Positions 17,869 to 26,772 of a DNA stretch of 64,000 bases are shown piece by piece. Position numbers and translations under genes: made by a program. Numbering within the stretch: position 1 is the first letter of the stretch; each line of letters opens with the position of its first letter. The notes beneath the pieces were generated by a model. That model was not told where the DNA came from. It saw only the letters and a list, made by a program, of their open reading frames with translations, and searched no databases. The DNA is from Palsa-506 sp963755815 (lineage in GTDB: Bacteria > Actinomycetota > Actinomycetes > Streptosporangiales > Streptosporangiaceae): positions 32,832 through 96,831 of the forward strand of contig CAVWLF010000004.1 in the NCBI GenBank assembly GCA_963755815.1, given 5' to 3'.

Positions 17869-19133
17869 GTTCCTCCTCCGCGGCGCGGCGAGGGCGCGGC
17901 CAGGTGCACCCGGACCGGCAGCTCCCGCAGCCCGTTGGTGAAGTTCGACCTGATCCGCCGCGGCTGGCCGGCCAGCTCGAACCGCTCCACCCGCCGGGCC
18001 AGGGCTCCGAGCACGACCCGTACCTCCAGCCGGGCCAGGTGCACGCCCAGGCACAGGTGCGGGCCGCCGCGGCCGAAGCTGAGATGCCGGTTGGGGGCCC
18101 GGCCGACGTCGAAGACGTCCGGGTCGGCGAACTCGGCCTCGTCCCGGTTCCCCGACACGTACCAGAGCACCACCTTGTCCCCGGCCCGGATCGCCGCGCC
18201 GCCGAGCTCGGTGTCCCGCGTCGCCGTCCGGCGCATGAAGTGCGTCGGGCAGGTCCACCTGAGCACCTCATCAGCGGCCGGGCCCAGCAGCCCCGGGTCG
18301 GCGCGCAGCCGGTCCCACTGCTCCGGGTACTCGCAGAACGCGAGAATCCCCTGGGCGATGGCGATGCGGGTGGTCTCGTTCCCGGCGACCACGAGGATCG
18401 AGAAGAAGTTGTCGAGATCGACCTCGCTCAGCCGGTCACCGTCCACCTCGGCCCGCAGCAGGGTGGACAGCAGGTCGTCACCGGGAGCGCGGAGCCGGTC
18501 CCGGACGATGCCGCGGCCCAGGTCCCATAGCTGCTTTCCGTACGGGCTGCGGAACGGGAACCTGCGGAAGGCATCGGTGTCGTCCCGGCCCCAGACGACG
18601 TCGGTGATGTCCGGGTCCGTGTTGGCGATCAGCCGGTCGCCGAGGTCGATGAACTCATCCAGGTCGGCCTCGGGCAGGCCCATGATCCGGGCCAGCACCC
18701 GGATCGGCACGTCCTTCGCGACGGCGTCGACGATCTCGAGCTCGCCGTCGGCCAGCCCGGCGTCCAGGACCTGCTCGGTGAGTCCCTCGACGAAGTGCTG
18801 GTAGACCGCAACCGCCCGCTGCGAGAAGCTGCCGGACACGATCTTGCGGAGCTTGGTGTGATCCGGCGGGTCAGTGTCGATGATGGTGCGGCGCGCGGCC
18901 ATGTCCGCGTCGGTCGGCTCCTCGAAGGAGATCCCGCGGGCCGACGAGAACGTGGCCACGTCACGGCTCGCCGTGACAATGTCCGCATAGCGGTGGACGG
19001 ACCAGAAACCGGAGTTCGGCGAGGGCTCGTCATGCCACCCGACCGGCGCCTCGCGCCGCAGCCTGGCGAACTCGTCATAGGGCACTCCCCGCGCCCACAT
19101 GTCGAGATCGTTAAGGTCGACAGCCCCGGCCAT
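17865..19133 (-). CDS. Cytochrome P450 (canonical I-helix)
   Basis: A P450 of 422 residues from ATG 19133. The I-helix has the regular AGNETT motif and the heme loop FGRGGPHLCLG gives Cys361, so it is a normal monooxygenase of the actinobacterial CYP class. The open frame could start 18 codons earlier, but those codons lie over a perfect palindrome and read as non-family sequence. Its stop overlaps the amidohydrolase start. Two different P450s within 5 kb of one amidohydrolase and one permease point to a multistep oxidative degradation. Confidence 0.9.
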   Translation of the reverse strand: MAGAVDLNDLDMWARGVPYDEFARLRREAPVGWHDEPSPNSGFWSVHRYADIVTASRDVATFSSARGISFEEPTDADMAARRTIIDTDPPDHTKLRKIVSGSFSQRAVAVYQHFVEGLTEQVLDAGLADGELEIVDAVAKDVPIRVLARIMGLPEADLDEFIDLGDRLIANTDPDITDVVWGRDDTDAFRRFPFRSPYGKQLWDLGRGIVRDRLRAPGDDLLSTLLRAEVDGDRLSEVDLDNFFSILVVAGNETTRIAIAQGILAFCEYPEQWDRLRADPGLLGPAADEVLRWTCPTHFMRRTATRDTELGGAAIRAGDKVVLWYVSGNRDEAEFADPDVFDVGRAPNRHLSFGRGGPHLCLGVHLARLEVRVVLGALARRVERFELAGQPRRIRSNFTNGLRELPVRVHLAAPSPRRGGGT

Positions 19134-19141
19134 GGCAGATA

Positions 19142-19155
19142 GTTTGGCACCAAAC
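19142..19155. promoter_or_regulatory. Palindromic operator before the P450-amidohydrolase genes
   Basis: GTTTGG and CCAAAC are perfect inverted arms around a 2-base centre, 9 bases upstream of the P450 ATG. The site is AT-richer than its surroundings. It resembles TTTGG-CCAAA sites of HxlR/MarR-type regulators (family knowledge). A MarR gene lies at 19978-20493, but its link to this site is inference. Confidence 0.5.
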
Positions 19156-19263
19156 GAGCATCTGGGCAATGGGCGCGAACGCGGCACAATGGCGGCGGGC
19201 GGTACCGTCGCTCAGGGGATGCTGCGGCTCATCGCCGCCGCCGTGCAGCCGGGAGGTTAGGTC

Positions 19264-19941
19264 ATGCGAGTACTCGTCATCCGCCACCACGAAGAGGACT
19301 CGGCCGGCCTCGTCGCCGCCGCGTTCGAGGCGCACGGCGCCGAGTTCAGCGTGCACATGTTCCCCCAGGACGGCCCGCTGCCCGCGGTGGACGGGACTGA
19401 CCATGTCATCGTGCTCGGCGCCATCAGCTCGGTCTACGACGACGGCCCGGCCCGCGACTGGATCGCCGCGGAACTGGCCTGGCTCCGCCGCGTCGACGAG
19501 GCTGGCGTGCCCGTGCTCGGGATCTGCTTCGGCGCGCAGGCGCTCGCGGCCGCGCTGGGCGGCGGCGTGGAGGCAGCGGCCCGCAAGGAGGTGGGCTGGA
19601 CCGTGATCGACTCCGTCGACCCCGGGCTGATCCCGCCCGGGCCCTGGCTGGAGTTCCACGGCGACCGCTGCATCCTGCCGCCGCAGGCCAGGCTGCTGGC
19701 CAGCAATGACGTGGGGCCGCAGGCGTTCCGCCTGGGCCCGCACCTGGCGGTGCAGTTTCACCCCGAGGTCGATGGCGCGCAGCTGAAGCTGTGGCTGGAC
19801 GCCGGTGGCCGCGAGGAAGCCATCCGGGCCGGGCACGACCCGGACAAGCTCCTGGCCGAGACCATCGCGCAGGAACCTGCCTCGCGGGACCGGGCGGACC
19901 GCCTGGTCACGACGGCCATCCGCATCGCCCAGGACGGCTGA
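19264..19941 (+). CDS. Class I glutamine amidotransferase-like protein
   Basis: A stand-alone GATase1 domain of 225 residues, similar to the glutaminase part of GMP synthase. The catalytic triad is complete: Cys88 in GICFGAQ, His166 and Glu168 in QFHPEV. It could release ammonia from glutamine for a partner, or hydrolyse gamma-glutamyl compounds. With a glutamine-synthetase-like ligase 5 kb away, gamma-glutamyl removal is an attractive but unproven role. ATG 19264 has GGGAGG 7 bases upstream. It converges with the MarR gene and shares a terminator with it. Confidence 0.87.
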   Translation: MRVLVIRHHEEDSAGLVAAAFEAHGAEFSVHMFPQDGPLPAVDGTDHVIVLGAISSVYDDGPARDWIAAELAWLRRVDEAGVPVLGICFGAQALAAALGGGVEAAARKEVGWTVIDSVDPGLIPPGPWLEFHGDRCILPPQARLLASNDVGPQAFRLGPHLAVQFHPEVDGAQLKLWLDAGGREEAIRAGHDPDKLLAETIAQEPASRDRADRLVTTAIRIAQDG

Positions 19942-19988
19942 CCGCCGGCCTCGCGCTGCGGGAGACCGGCGCGGCGGTCAGCCGTCCT
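19931..19988. terminator. Bidirectional hairpin containing both stop codons
   Basis: Arms 19931-19946 and 19973-19988 are 16-base perfect reverse complements with a 26-base loop. The amidotransferase TGA (19939-19941) lies in the left arm and the MarR stop (19980-19978) in the right arm, so both convergent proteins end in related residues (QDG and EDG). It is a compact two-way terminator. Confidence 0.7.
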
Positions 19989-20493
19989 CGACGGACCGGA
20001 TGATCTTGCGGAGCAGCGAGGCGAGCTGGGTTTTCTCCGCCTCGGTCAGGCTGGCGCTGACGAAGGCCTCGCCCATGTTGAACGCCGGGAACAGCCGTTC
20101 GATCACGCCGAGCCCCTTCGGCTCCAGGCTGACCAGCACGAGCCGGCCGTCCCCGTCATGCGCCCGGCGCCGGGCCAGGCCGCGCTTCTCCAGGGTCTTC
20201 AGCACGCCGGTGAGCGTCCCCTTGGTCACGCCGGCCTCGGCGGCGAGGTGCCGGGTCTCCTGGTCGCCCCAGATCCACAGCACGAAGAGCACGGTGAACG
20301 CGGCCCAGGAGAGATCCTCGTCCGCCAGCACCTTCCGCTCCATGTGGTTACGGACGACATTGGCCGCGCGGTAGATGTTAGACACCGCGGCCATCGCGGC
20401 GAAGTCAAGGTGCTGGTCGCCGATCCGGTCGCGGATTTCACGCTCGGCCCGCACGAGGTCGGTGGCGCTGCCAGCGGCGAGGCGTCGGGGCAT
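19978..20493 (-). CDS. MarR-family transcriptional regulator
   Basis: A winged-helix regulator of 171 residues. Dimerisation helices flank a DNA-binding core with HLAAEAGVTKGTLTGVLKTL (about 92-111), then a wing with RRAHDGDGRLVLVSL. The start at ATG 20493 is preferred over a frame 29 codons longer whose extra part is unlike the family. It lies 34 bases downstream of the SDR gene on the same strand, so it is probably co-transcribed and may control the SDR or neighbouring oxidative genes. The ligand is unknown. Confidence 0.87.
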   Translation of the reverse strand: MPRRLAAGSATDLVRAEREIRDRIGDQHLDFAAMAAVSNIYRAANVVRNHMERKVLADEDLSWAAFTVLFVLWIWGDQETRHLAAEAGVTKGTLTGVLKTLEKRGLARRRAHDGDGRLVLVSLEPKGLGVIERLFPAFNMGEAFVSASLTEAEKTQLASLLRKIIRSVEDG

Positions 20494-20527
20494 ACCGCGA
20501 TCGTACGTGGCACGAACGGCCGGGAGA

Positions 20528-21364
20528 TCAGGACCGGTCGAAGGCCGTCGTCGGGAGGTCAACTGCGGTGGCGCCGCCATCGGCGGTGATCACGGCGCCG
20601 GTCACCGCGGATGCCTGGCCGCTGGCCAGGAACGCCACCACCGCGGCCACCTCCCCCGGCTCGGCCGGCTTGCGCAGCGGCACCTGCGAGGTCGCCAGCG
20701 CGTAGGCCGCTTCCCGGCCGGCCAGCCCGCGCAGCGCGGCCAGCTGGTCCATCTCCTGGTCGGCCATCGGAGTGCGCACCCAGCCCGGGCAGACCGTGTT
20801 AACCCGGACGCCGCGCGGGCCGAAGTCCCGCGCCATCGACCTGGCCAGGCCGATCAGCCCGTGCTTCGCGGTGACGTAACCGACTGACTCGGGCGCCGCC
20901 GCCAGGCCCGCTATCGACGAGATCACCACGATGGAGCCCCGCCGCCGGATCAGGTCTGGCAGGCAGGCACGCGCCGAGACCAGGCAGCTGGTCAGGTTGA
21001 CCCGCAGTCCCTCCGCCCACGCGGCGTCGGCAACATCGGCGGCCGTGCCGGCTCCCGCGCCGCCGGCGTTGGCGACGAGCGTGTCAATGCCGCCGAACCG
21101 GGCCCGGGCGGCCTCGGCCACGCCCGCCATGTCCGCCGCTGATGCCGCGTCGGCGGCCACCACCAGGGCCCGGTCGCCCAGTTGCGCCGCCACGTCCTGC
21201 AGCGGCCGGCGCCGCCGCCCGACCAGGACCACCGCCGCCCCGTCGGCGGCCAGCCGGCGCGTCACGGCCGCGCCGATCCCGGTCCCGGCCCCGGTGACCA
21301 CGGCCACGCGCGGACCGGGCCGGGCCGCCTGATGATGCTCCGGCCGGTTCGCGTCCCCGCTCAT
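20528..21364 (-). CDS. SDR-family oxidoreductase
   Basis: A short-chain dehydrogenase of 278 residues: TGAGTGIG (24-31) binds NAD(P), NAGG is at 99-102, and the active site is Ser149 or Ser150 in VVISSIAG with Tyr163 and Lys167 in YVTAK. Length and motifs are those of classical ketoreductases/alcohol dehydrogenases. ATG 21364 has AAGGAG 7 bases upstream, so the longer open frame is not used. It is followed by the MarR regulator on the same strand. The substrate is not predictable. Confidence 0.88.
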   Translation of the reverse strand: MSGDANRPEHHQAARPGPRVAVVTGAGTGIGAAVTRRLAADGAAVVLVGRRRRPLQDVAAQLGDRALVVAADAASAADMAGVAEAARARFGGIDTLVANAGGAGAGTAADVADAAWAEGLRVNLTSCLVSARACLPDLIRRRGSIVVISSIAGLAAAPESVGYVTAKHGLIGLARSMARDFGPRGVRVNTVCPGWVRTPMADQEMDQLAALRGLAGREAAYALATSQVPLRKPAEPGEVAAVVAFLASGQASAVTGAVITADGGATAVDLPTTAFDRS

Positions 21365-21559
21365 CGGCCGCTCCTTGCCGCCTCGGATGCCACCGCATTG
21401 CTCATCTGGATCACGCTGGCCACTCTGGATCACCCTGGCCACCTGCGGCCTGACCACCACGGATGGTCAGGCCGGCCGGGGGCTTGCCACTCTATGAATC
21501 CCAGCATCGATCGGGCAATCTAGGGGGGTGCCAAGGCGGCAGACCAGTGATTTCACTGA

Positions 21560-22491
21560 AGAAACTCGCTGGTCTTTACCTGGAACGGCTCCACCTGGGC
21601 GCAGTCGGCCTCGGTCGGCCCGCCGGATGAGACCACGCTGACGGCCGTCTCCTGCGTCTCGCCCACGAGCTGCCTGGCCGTCGGCTACAACTTCCTCGGC
21701 AGCACGGCCGGGAAGCAAGCCGCGGCGTGGCTGTTCAACGGCAGCTCCTGGGACGCCGTGACGGCCGGCTCCCCCTGCGGTGGAACTCCCTGAACGCCAT
21801 CAAGTGCCTCAGCACTTCGGATTGCGAAGCCGTCGGATGGCAGTCGCAGCACGCGGGATACGGATTCCATCCATTGGCCGAGGTCTGGAATGGCAGCACC
21901 TGGAGCACGCAGGCAGTGAAGGGCGCCAATGACACTGTCTCCGGCCAGCTGGACGCCGTGGCCTGCGCCGCCGCGGCCAGCTGCGAGGCAGCCGGCTCCC
22001 GCCCGGCCGGAAGCCAGAGCACGGCCGCGCTGGCGGTGCGGTGGGCCGGCACCACGTGGTCGTCGCAAAAGCTGCCTGCGGTCACGGGCCGCAGTGACCT
22101 GACCGGTGTCTCGTGCTACCGCACCGGCTGCACCGCGGTCGGCGGGACGGTCACCGCCAGTGGTGCTTCGACGCTGGCCGAGGCGTGGAACGGCACTCAC
22201 TGGGCGCTCCAGTCGCCGGTCGGCAGCGGGAACGTCACCGGCGCGACCGACACCAGCTGGAACGCCGTGCACTGCCAGAGCGCCACCAGCTGCGTAGCTG
22301 TCGGCAACTGGGACAGCAACGACACCCTGGCGGAGACGTGGAACGGCAGCAAGTGGACTCAGGGCAACACGCCAGACCCAAGCGGCTTGCACGACGTGCT
22401 GAACGCCATGTCCTGCACCCCGGGCACGGCCGTGTGCACCGCGGTCGGTGTCGGCGGCGACGGCGACCCGCCGTTTGCGATCAGGAACTGA
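21560..22491 (+). pseudogene. Frameshifted WNGxW-repeat secreted protein remnant
   Basis: Repeats of about 50 residues with the pattern SC-x-S-x-T-x-C-x-AVG...A-x-WNGSxW can be followed along this stretch, but in two frames. Bases 21560-21794 read TWNGSTWAQ...SCLAVGYNFLG...WLFNGSSWD up to a TGA, then the pattern resumes in another frame (LNAIKCLSTSDCEAVGW) and runs to the TGA at 22489-22491. A stop at 21557-21559 closes the first frame upstream, and no signal peptide or start is present. Intact relatives are secreted beta-propeller-like proteins of actinomycetes with unknown role. At least one frameshift and an N-terminal truncation make this a pseudogene. Confidence 0.72.
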
Positions 22492-22530
22492 GGCCGGGAC
22501 CGGCGTAGCGGGCGGCCGGGCCGGACTGCG

Positions 22531-23931
22531 TCAGCCTGCGGCCAGCCGCTCGATCCGCGCGTGCAGTTCGGGCACGTAGGTCTCGGACTCGGGCTTCATC
22601 AGGACGCTGCGCAGAACCCGGGCGCCGTCGCGGTCCGCCGCGATGCCCGGATGCCGGCGGGCGAACCCGCTCGCCGGGACCTGCAGGGTGCTGAGGAACA
22701 CCGGCCCGGCCCGGTCGGCCATGCCCGCGGCCAGCATCCGCCCGGACGCGTCATCGATCGCCGACAGGCTGAGCGCCCCGGCCGGGCCGGCCGCCGGGAA
22801 GTAGCAGACGATGTCGAGTTCGGGTGGCTGGAACAGGACCAGGCGGCCGGAGTCCCCGATCAGCTCCGACCAGTCCAGCGCGGCCCGGCGGCAGGCGGCG
22901 AGCACCTGGCCGAGCCCGTCCGGCGTCGGCGGCAGCAGCTGGAACGTCAGCCACAGCGCGGCCGCCGCCGCCCCGGCCCGGGAGCACTCCAGGCTGATCT
23001 CGCCCAGGTGTAGCTCGTCGGAGGTGAAGTAGGTGTAGGGCGAGTCGTGCCGGTAAAAGCGCCCGACCTCCGGATCCCGGAACAGCACCGCACCGCAGCC
23101 GTAGGGCTGCAGGCCGTGCTTATGCGGGTCGACCACCACGGAGTCGCACTCGGCGATCGCCCGCCAGGGCGCCGGGTCCAGCGCGGCCCGGCCCGTACCG
23201 CCGGCCAGCAGCGTGAAGAACCCGCCGTAGGCCGCGTCGACGTGCACCCGGACCCCGTGCCTGCGGGCGACGGCGAGCACCTCGTGCACGGGATCGATCG
23301 CGCCCAGGCCGGTCGTCCCGGTGGTTGCCACCACCGTCCCGGTCCGGCCCGCCGCGAGCAGGTCATCGAGCGCGGCCAGATCCAGCCGCCCGGCGCTGTC
23401 GGCGGCGACCGGGGTGCCCTCGATGCCGAGCACTCCGCACATCCGGCCGTGGGTGTAGTGCGCCTCCTCGCTGTAGGCGACACCGCGGCCCGGATGCAGC
23501 TCACGGGCGATATAGAGAGCCTCCAGGTTGGCGATCGTGCCGCTGGTGGTGAGGTGGCCCAGATGCGTGCCCAGGCCGAACATCCCGGCCAGCTGCGCCA
23601 CGACCTCCTTCTCCATCCGGCCGGTGGCCGGGCCGCCGTCGAGGGCGTGGTTGTTCGGGTTGATCAGCATCGCCGTGAGGTAGCCCACGACCGCCGCGGG
23701 ATGCGGGGGCTTGAGCATCTGTCCCGCGTAAGACGGATGAAAGAACGGGTAGTTGTCGCCGAGCCGCTGTGTGAGGGCCGCGAACGCGCTGGCGAACTGC
23801 TCATCACTGACCCGCAGCGACGGGTGCTGCTCAAACGGCGAGAACGAGCCCTGCCACTCATCAATCGCCGCCACGCCGCGGCTCAGCCAGTGCTCCAAGT
23901 CCACGTCAGACCTCATCATCCTGCCGGACAC
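22531..23931 (-). CDS. PLP-dependent (group II) decarboxylase
   Basis: An aspartate-aminotransferase-fold enzyme of about 466 residues, related to aromatic amino acid/glutamate decarboxylases. The PLP lysine is Lys271 in VVDPHKHGLQPYGCG; the coenzyme Asp is in VDAAYGG (231-237) and TSGTIANLEAL (129-139) precedes it. The start may be the GTG at 23931 or ATGs at 23919/23916; ribosome-binding signals are weak for all. It is a single gene between a pseudogene and a divergent flavin-binding protein. A broken relative lies at 47315-47716. Confidence 0.85.
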   Translation of the reverse strand: MSGRMMRSDVDLEHWLSRGVAAIDEWQGSFSPFEQHPSLRVSDEQFASAFAALTQRLGDNYPFFHPSYAGQMLKPPHPAAVVGYLTAMLINPNNHALDGGPATGRMEKEVVAQLAGMFGLGTHLGHLTTSGTIANLEALYIARELHPGRGVAYSEEAHYTHGRMCGVLGIEGTPVAADSAGRLDLAALDDLLAAGRTGTVVATTGTTGLGAIDPVHEVLAVARRHGVRVHVDAAYGGFFTLLAGGTGRAALDPAPWRAIAECDSVVVDPHKHGLQPYGCGAVLFRDPEVGRFYRHDSPYTYFTSDELHLGEISLECSRAGAAAAALWLTFQLLPPTPDGLGQVLAACRRAALDWSELIGDSGRLVLFQPPELDIVCYFPAAGPAGALSLSAIDDASGRMLAAGMADRAGPVFLSTLQVPASGFARRHPGIAADRDGARVLRSVLMKPESETYVPELHARIERLAAG

Positions 23932-24042
23932 GATCCCTGCTGCCTGCGGACACCTTAGTGCGCCGTCCCGATGACGGCGGCTGGGCTAGTGTCAGGGACG
24001 TTGACTGACCGTCCGCCCGCACGCACGTGAACAGGACCGCAA

Positions 24043-24537
24043 ATGTCTGATTCCGCGACCGGCAACGAACACGGCAACCCGGCTCGGCCCGAGCCCGGAC
24101 AAGACCCGGTGACCAGCAGGCCGGAGGCGCCGGAGGTGCTGAGTGAGGCCGAGAGCCTGGTGCTGGTCTCGTCCGTGGGCTTCGGCCGGCTCGCGTACTC
24201 CGGCCGGTACGGCCTGACCGTGATGCCCGTCAACTACAAGCTGCACGAAGGAAGCATCCTGTTCCGCACCGCGCACAACAGCCCGACCGACGAGGACCTG
24301 CGTACCGGCATGCCGGGCGCGGAATACCAGGTGGCCTTCGAGGTCGACCACATCGACACCGATACCCGGGAAGGGTGGAGCGTCCTGATCCAGGGCGACG
24401 CGCACCATGTCGACTCCGAAGCCGAGCGCGCATCGGTGCTGGCGGCGGGCCTCGAATCATGGGCAGGCGGAGAACGAGAGCACTTCCTGCGCATCTTCCC
24501 CGTCCGTATCACCGGCCGGCGTCTCCGCCGGTCCTGA
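24043..24537 (+). CDS. Pyridoxamine 5'-phosphate oxidase-family (FMN split-barrel) protein
   Basis: A protein of 164 residues. After a disordered Pro/Glu-rich head of about 35 residues, the split barrel reads SSVGFGRLAYS...VMPVNYKLHEGSILFRT, then VAFEVDHIDTDTREGWSVLI, the usual FMN/F420-binding strand pattern. These small proteins are flavin- or deazaflavin-linked reductases or sensors of unspecified substrate. It is divergent from the PLP decarboxylase and converges on the patatin gene with a 16-base gap. Confidence 0.83.
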   Translation: MSDSATGNEHGNPARPEPGQDPVTSRPEAPEVLSEAESLVLVSSVGFGRLAYSGRYGLTVMPVNYKLHEGSILFRTAHNSPTDEDLRTGMPGAEYQVAFEVDHIDTDTREGWSVLIQGDAHHVDSEAERASVLAAGLESWAGGEREHFLRIFPVRITGRRLRRS

Positions 24538-24553
24538 GCAGCCGGCTGGCCGG

Positions 24554-25561
24554 TCACGCGACCAGCGACTGACCGTCATCCTGACTGGACAGCGTGGCCG
24601 TCGAGGTGCGCAGCGAGGTTTCCAGCACGGCCTGGGACCGTCGCGGATCCATCAGATTCACGCCCATCACGGCCAGGTCCTCGGGTCCGGGCGTCAGCAC
24701 GGTCACCCTGATCCCGGCCGACTCCAGCGCCTGGGCCTCGCGCAGCAGCCCGCGGGTGATCAGCCGCCGCAGCCGCCGCTCAAGCCGGTCCAGCGGCCAG
24801 CGCGGGTGATCGGCCAGCAGGCTGGCCATCGGGGCGAGGACGTAGACCTCGTCGAGCTGCTCCCCGGCCAGGATGCCGAGCGAGGTCGGGGACCGCACGC
24901 CGCCATCGACATAGCGCCGGCCGTTGATCACGGCCGGCTCGTACCAGCCCGGAATGGAGCAGGAGGCGACCACGGCATCGGCCAGCGGCGCGGGCGGGGC
25001 GCCCTCGCGGCCAAAGATCACCCGCTGCCCGGATCGGTAGTCGACGGCGACGATCCAGGTCTGGCGCTCGGTCCAGTCCGGCGGCGATCCGCCTGGGCCG
25101 GCCAGCAGCCGCGCGTGCTGGTGCAGCGCCTGCACCATGGCGCGCAGCGCCCGATGCTGCCCCCGGCCGCGCGGCAGCCAGGCGCTGGCGCCGACTGTCC
25201 GATGGACCCGGCGGGGGGTCACCAGGCTGGCCAGCATCAGCGGGGGTGACCCGAGCCGCCAGCGGGGAAATGGCGGCAGCGGGCCATCAGCCGCCGGCGG
25301 CACGCCGTGCAGCGGGCCGGCCGCCTCGCCGCGCTGGTAGGCGATGATCTCCTCGATGCTGGCGCCGCAGCGCAGCGCGGCGGCCAGGACGCTGCCGGCG
25401 CTGGTTCCGACGATCACGTCGACGTTGCTGAGTGCGCACGGCAGGCGCTGCTGCAGGGCGGGCAGCACGCCGGTCATCCAGGCCGCGCCCAGCACGCCCC
25501 CGGCCCCGAGAACGAGCCCAATCCGCGGGCCGGTCTCCGCCGGTGCCTGTCCGGGAACCAT
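24554..25561 (-). CDS. Patatin-like phospholipase
   Basis: A Ser-Asp dyad lipid acyl hydrolase of 335 residues. The oxyanion glycine box is LGAGGVLG (18-25), the nucleophile Ser54 sits in GTSAG (52-56), and the catalytic Asp219 is in YVDGG (217-221). This is the RssA-like bacterial patatin layout without a membrane segment. ATG 25561 has GGAGG 6 bases upstream. It is a single-gene unit. Confidence 0.9.
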   Translation of the reverse strand: MVPGQAPAETGPRIGLVLGAGGVLGAAWMTGVLPALQQRLPCALSNVDVIVGTSAGSVLAAALRCGASIEEIIAYQRGEAAGPLHGVPPAADGPLPPFPRWRLGSPPLMLASLVTPRRVHRTVGASAWLPRGRGQHRALRAMVQALHQHARLLAGPGGSPPDWTERQTWIVAVDYRSGQRVIFGREGAPPAPLADAVVASCSIPGWYEPAVINGRRYVDGGVRSPTSLGILAGEQLDEVYVLAPMASLLADHPRWPLDRLERRLRRLITRGLLREAQALESAGIRVTVLTPGPEDLAVMGVNLMDPRRSQAVLETSLRTSTATLSSQDDGQSLVA

Positions 25562-25730
25562 GAACGCCTCCAGTGCCCGCCGCCTCAGCGCCGCGGCACG
25601 CGCCCGGCCCGCGAGAGATCACGAGGACCGCGCCGGGCCGTTGGGTGAGATGGCCGTTACTGGCCACAGTACGTGTCACCGAACGGCGTTCGGGCTCTGC
25701 CCCGCGGCCAGCCGGAGCACCTGGCCGCCG

Positions 25731-26075
25731 TCAGCTGCTGCCGCGGTCCAGTTCGGCAACCAGGCGCCGGGGGGCCTTACGGCGCCAGGAGTCCTCGATC
25801 AGCTCCCGCACGCGCCCGGCCGGAGCGGCGGCCAGCCGGACCCTCAGTCCCCGGATCCGGGTTCCCCACCGCAGCGGCTCAAACGCGGCCGGGTCCTCGG
25901 CCACGCAGGCGTCGACCTCGGGCTCGTCCACGAACACGTGCAGGAGGTCCCCGGCCGGCGGCACGGTGACGAAGATCTTGCCCCGCACCCGGAACGACGA
26001 CATGTCGAAGTGCGGTTCCTCGGTTACCCCGGGCAGGGACAGCGCGAACCGGCGGGCGCTGGGAAGGTCGCTCAC
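25731..26075 (-). CDS. MmcQ/YjbR-family protein
   Basis: A protein of 114 residues with the CyaY-like MmcQ/YjbR fold: AL.LPGV.E.PHF pattern at ALSLPGVTEEPHFD (12-25), FRVRGKIFVTVP and WGTRIRGLRVRL. It is often called DNA-binding, but its function is unclear. Its ATG overlaps the TGA of the upstream DUF998 gene (ATGA), so the two are co-translated. Confidence 0.85.
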   Translation of the reverse strand: MSDLPSARRFALSLPGVTEEPHFDMSSFRVRGKIFVTVPPAGDLLHVFVDEPEVDACVAEDPAAFEPLRWGTRIRGLRVRLAAAPAGRVRELIEDSWRRKAPRRLVAELDRGSS

Positions 26076-26713
26076 TCCGCCAGGCTAGCTCCCGGGGCCG
26101 CCGCCGGGCCGGCCCGAGCGCGGTGGCGTGCCTGCGCCCAGCAGCACGTCAGTACCACCGCCAGCGGCCAGAGCGACTCCGTGCCTGCGATTACCCGCTC
26201 GGACAGGCCGACCTGGCCGCCACCGAGGTTCAGCTCCGCGCCGAACCAGACGAGCAGGGCGACCAGCACGGCCGAAGCGGCGGCGCACGCCGGTGGCCGC
26301 AGTGCCCACGGCGCCCGGTGCCCTCGCCTCGCGCTGAAGGCGGGCCAGAGGGCCAGCGTTATGAATCCCAGGGCCGCCGCAATGGTGTGCCGGGCCGGGA
26401 CTCCGCTGCCGGCCGGCAGCGGGCTGGCCGCGACCACCATCGTGGCCACGCCGCCGGTGATCAGGAGCAGCCGGCCCGGCGCTGCGGCCGGCCGCAGCGC
26501 CAGGCCCGTGCCGACGTGGCCGATTCCGACGCCGAGCAGCGCCAGCGTCATCACCCACCGGTCGGTGGCGCCGTACCCGGCCAGCGCGCTGATCGTGCCG
26601 GTTACCTGGTCGAAGGAGCCCGGCTGGAGCGCGGCGGCAACCGTCCAGCCGCCGATCATCAGCACCGGCACGGCCGCCGAGGACAGCACGCCCCACCACG
26701 GCACCTTTCGCAT
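26072..26713 (-). CDS. DUF998 membrane protein
   Basis: An integral membrane protein of 213 residues with about six hydrophobic segments. The head VLMIGGWTVAAALQPGSFDQ followed by TGTISALAGYGATDRW is the DUF998 signature. ATG 26713 with AAAGGG 5-6 bases before it is chosen over a longer frame lacking a membrane-type N-terminus. It is co-translated with the MmcQ-like gene. Function unknown. Confidence 0.82.
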   Translation of the reverse strand: MRKVPWWGVLSSAAVPVLMIGGWTVAAALQPGSFDQVTGTISALAGYGATDRWVMTLALLGVGIGHVGTGLALRPAAAPGRLLLITGGVATMVVAASPLPAGSGVPARHTIAAALGFITLALWPAFSARRGHRAPWALRPPACAAASAVLVALLVWFGAELNLGGGQVGLSERVIAGTESLWPLAVVLTCCWAQARHRARAGPAAAPGASLAE

Positions 26714-26772
26714 CGGGGCCCTTTCGCCGCTCAGCCGGATGTGACCAGGTCCGGGGCGGCGGGCTCGCGGGT

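Noticed and set aside
12723..19133. Natural-product biosynthetic cluster because of the two P450s
   Set aside because: No polyketide synthase, NRPS, terpene cyclase or RiPP gene is nearby; catabolism fits the permease, ligase and amidohydrolase better.
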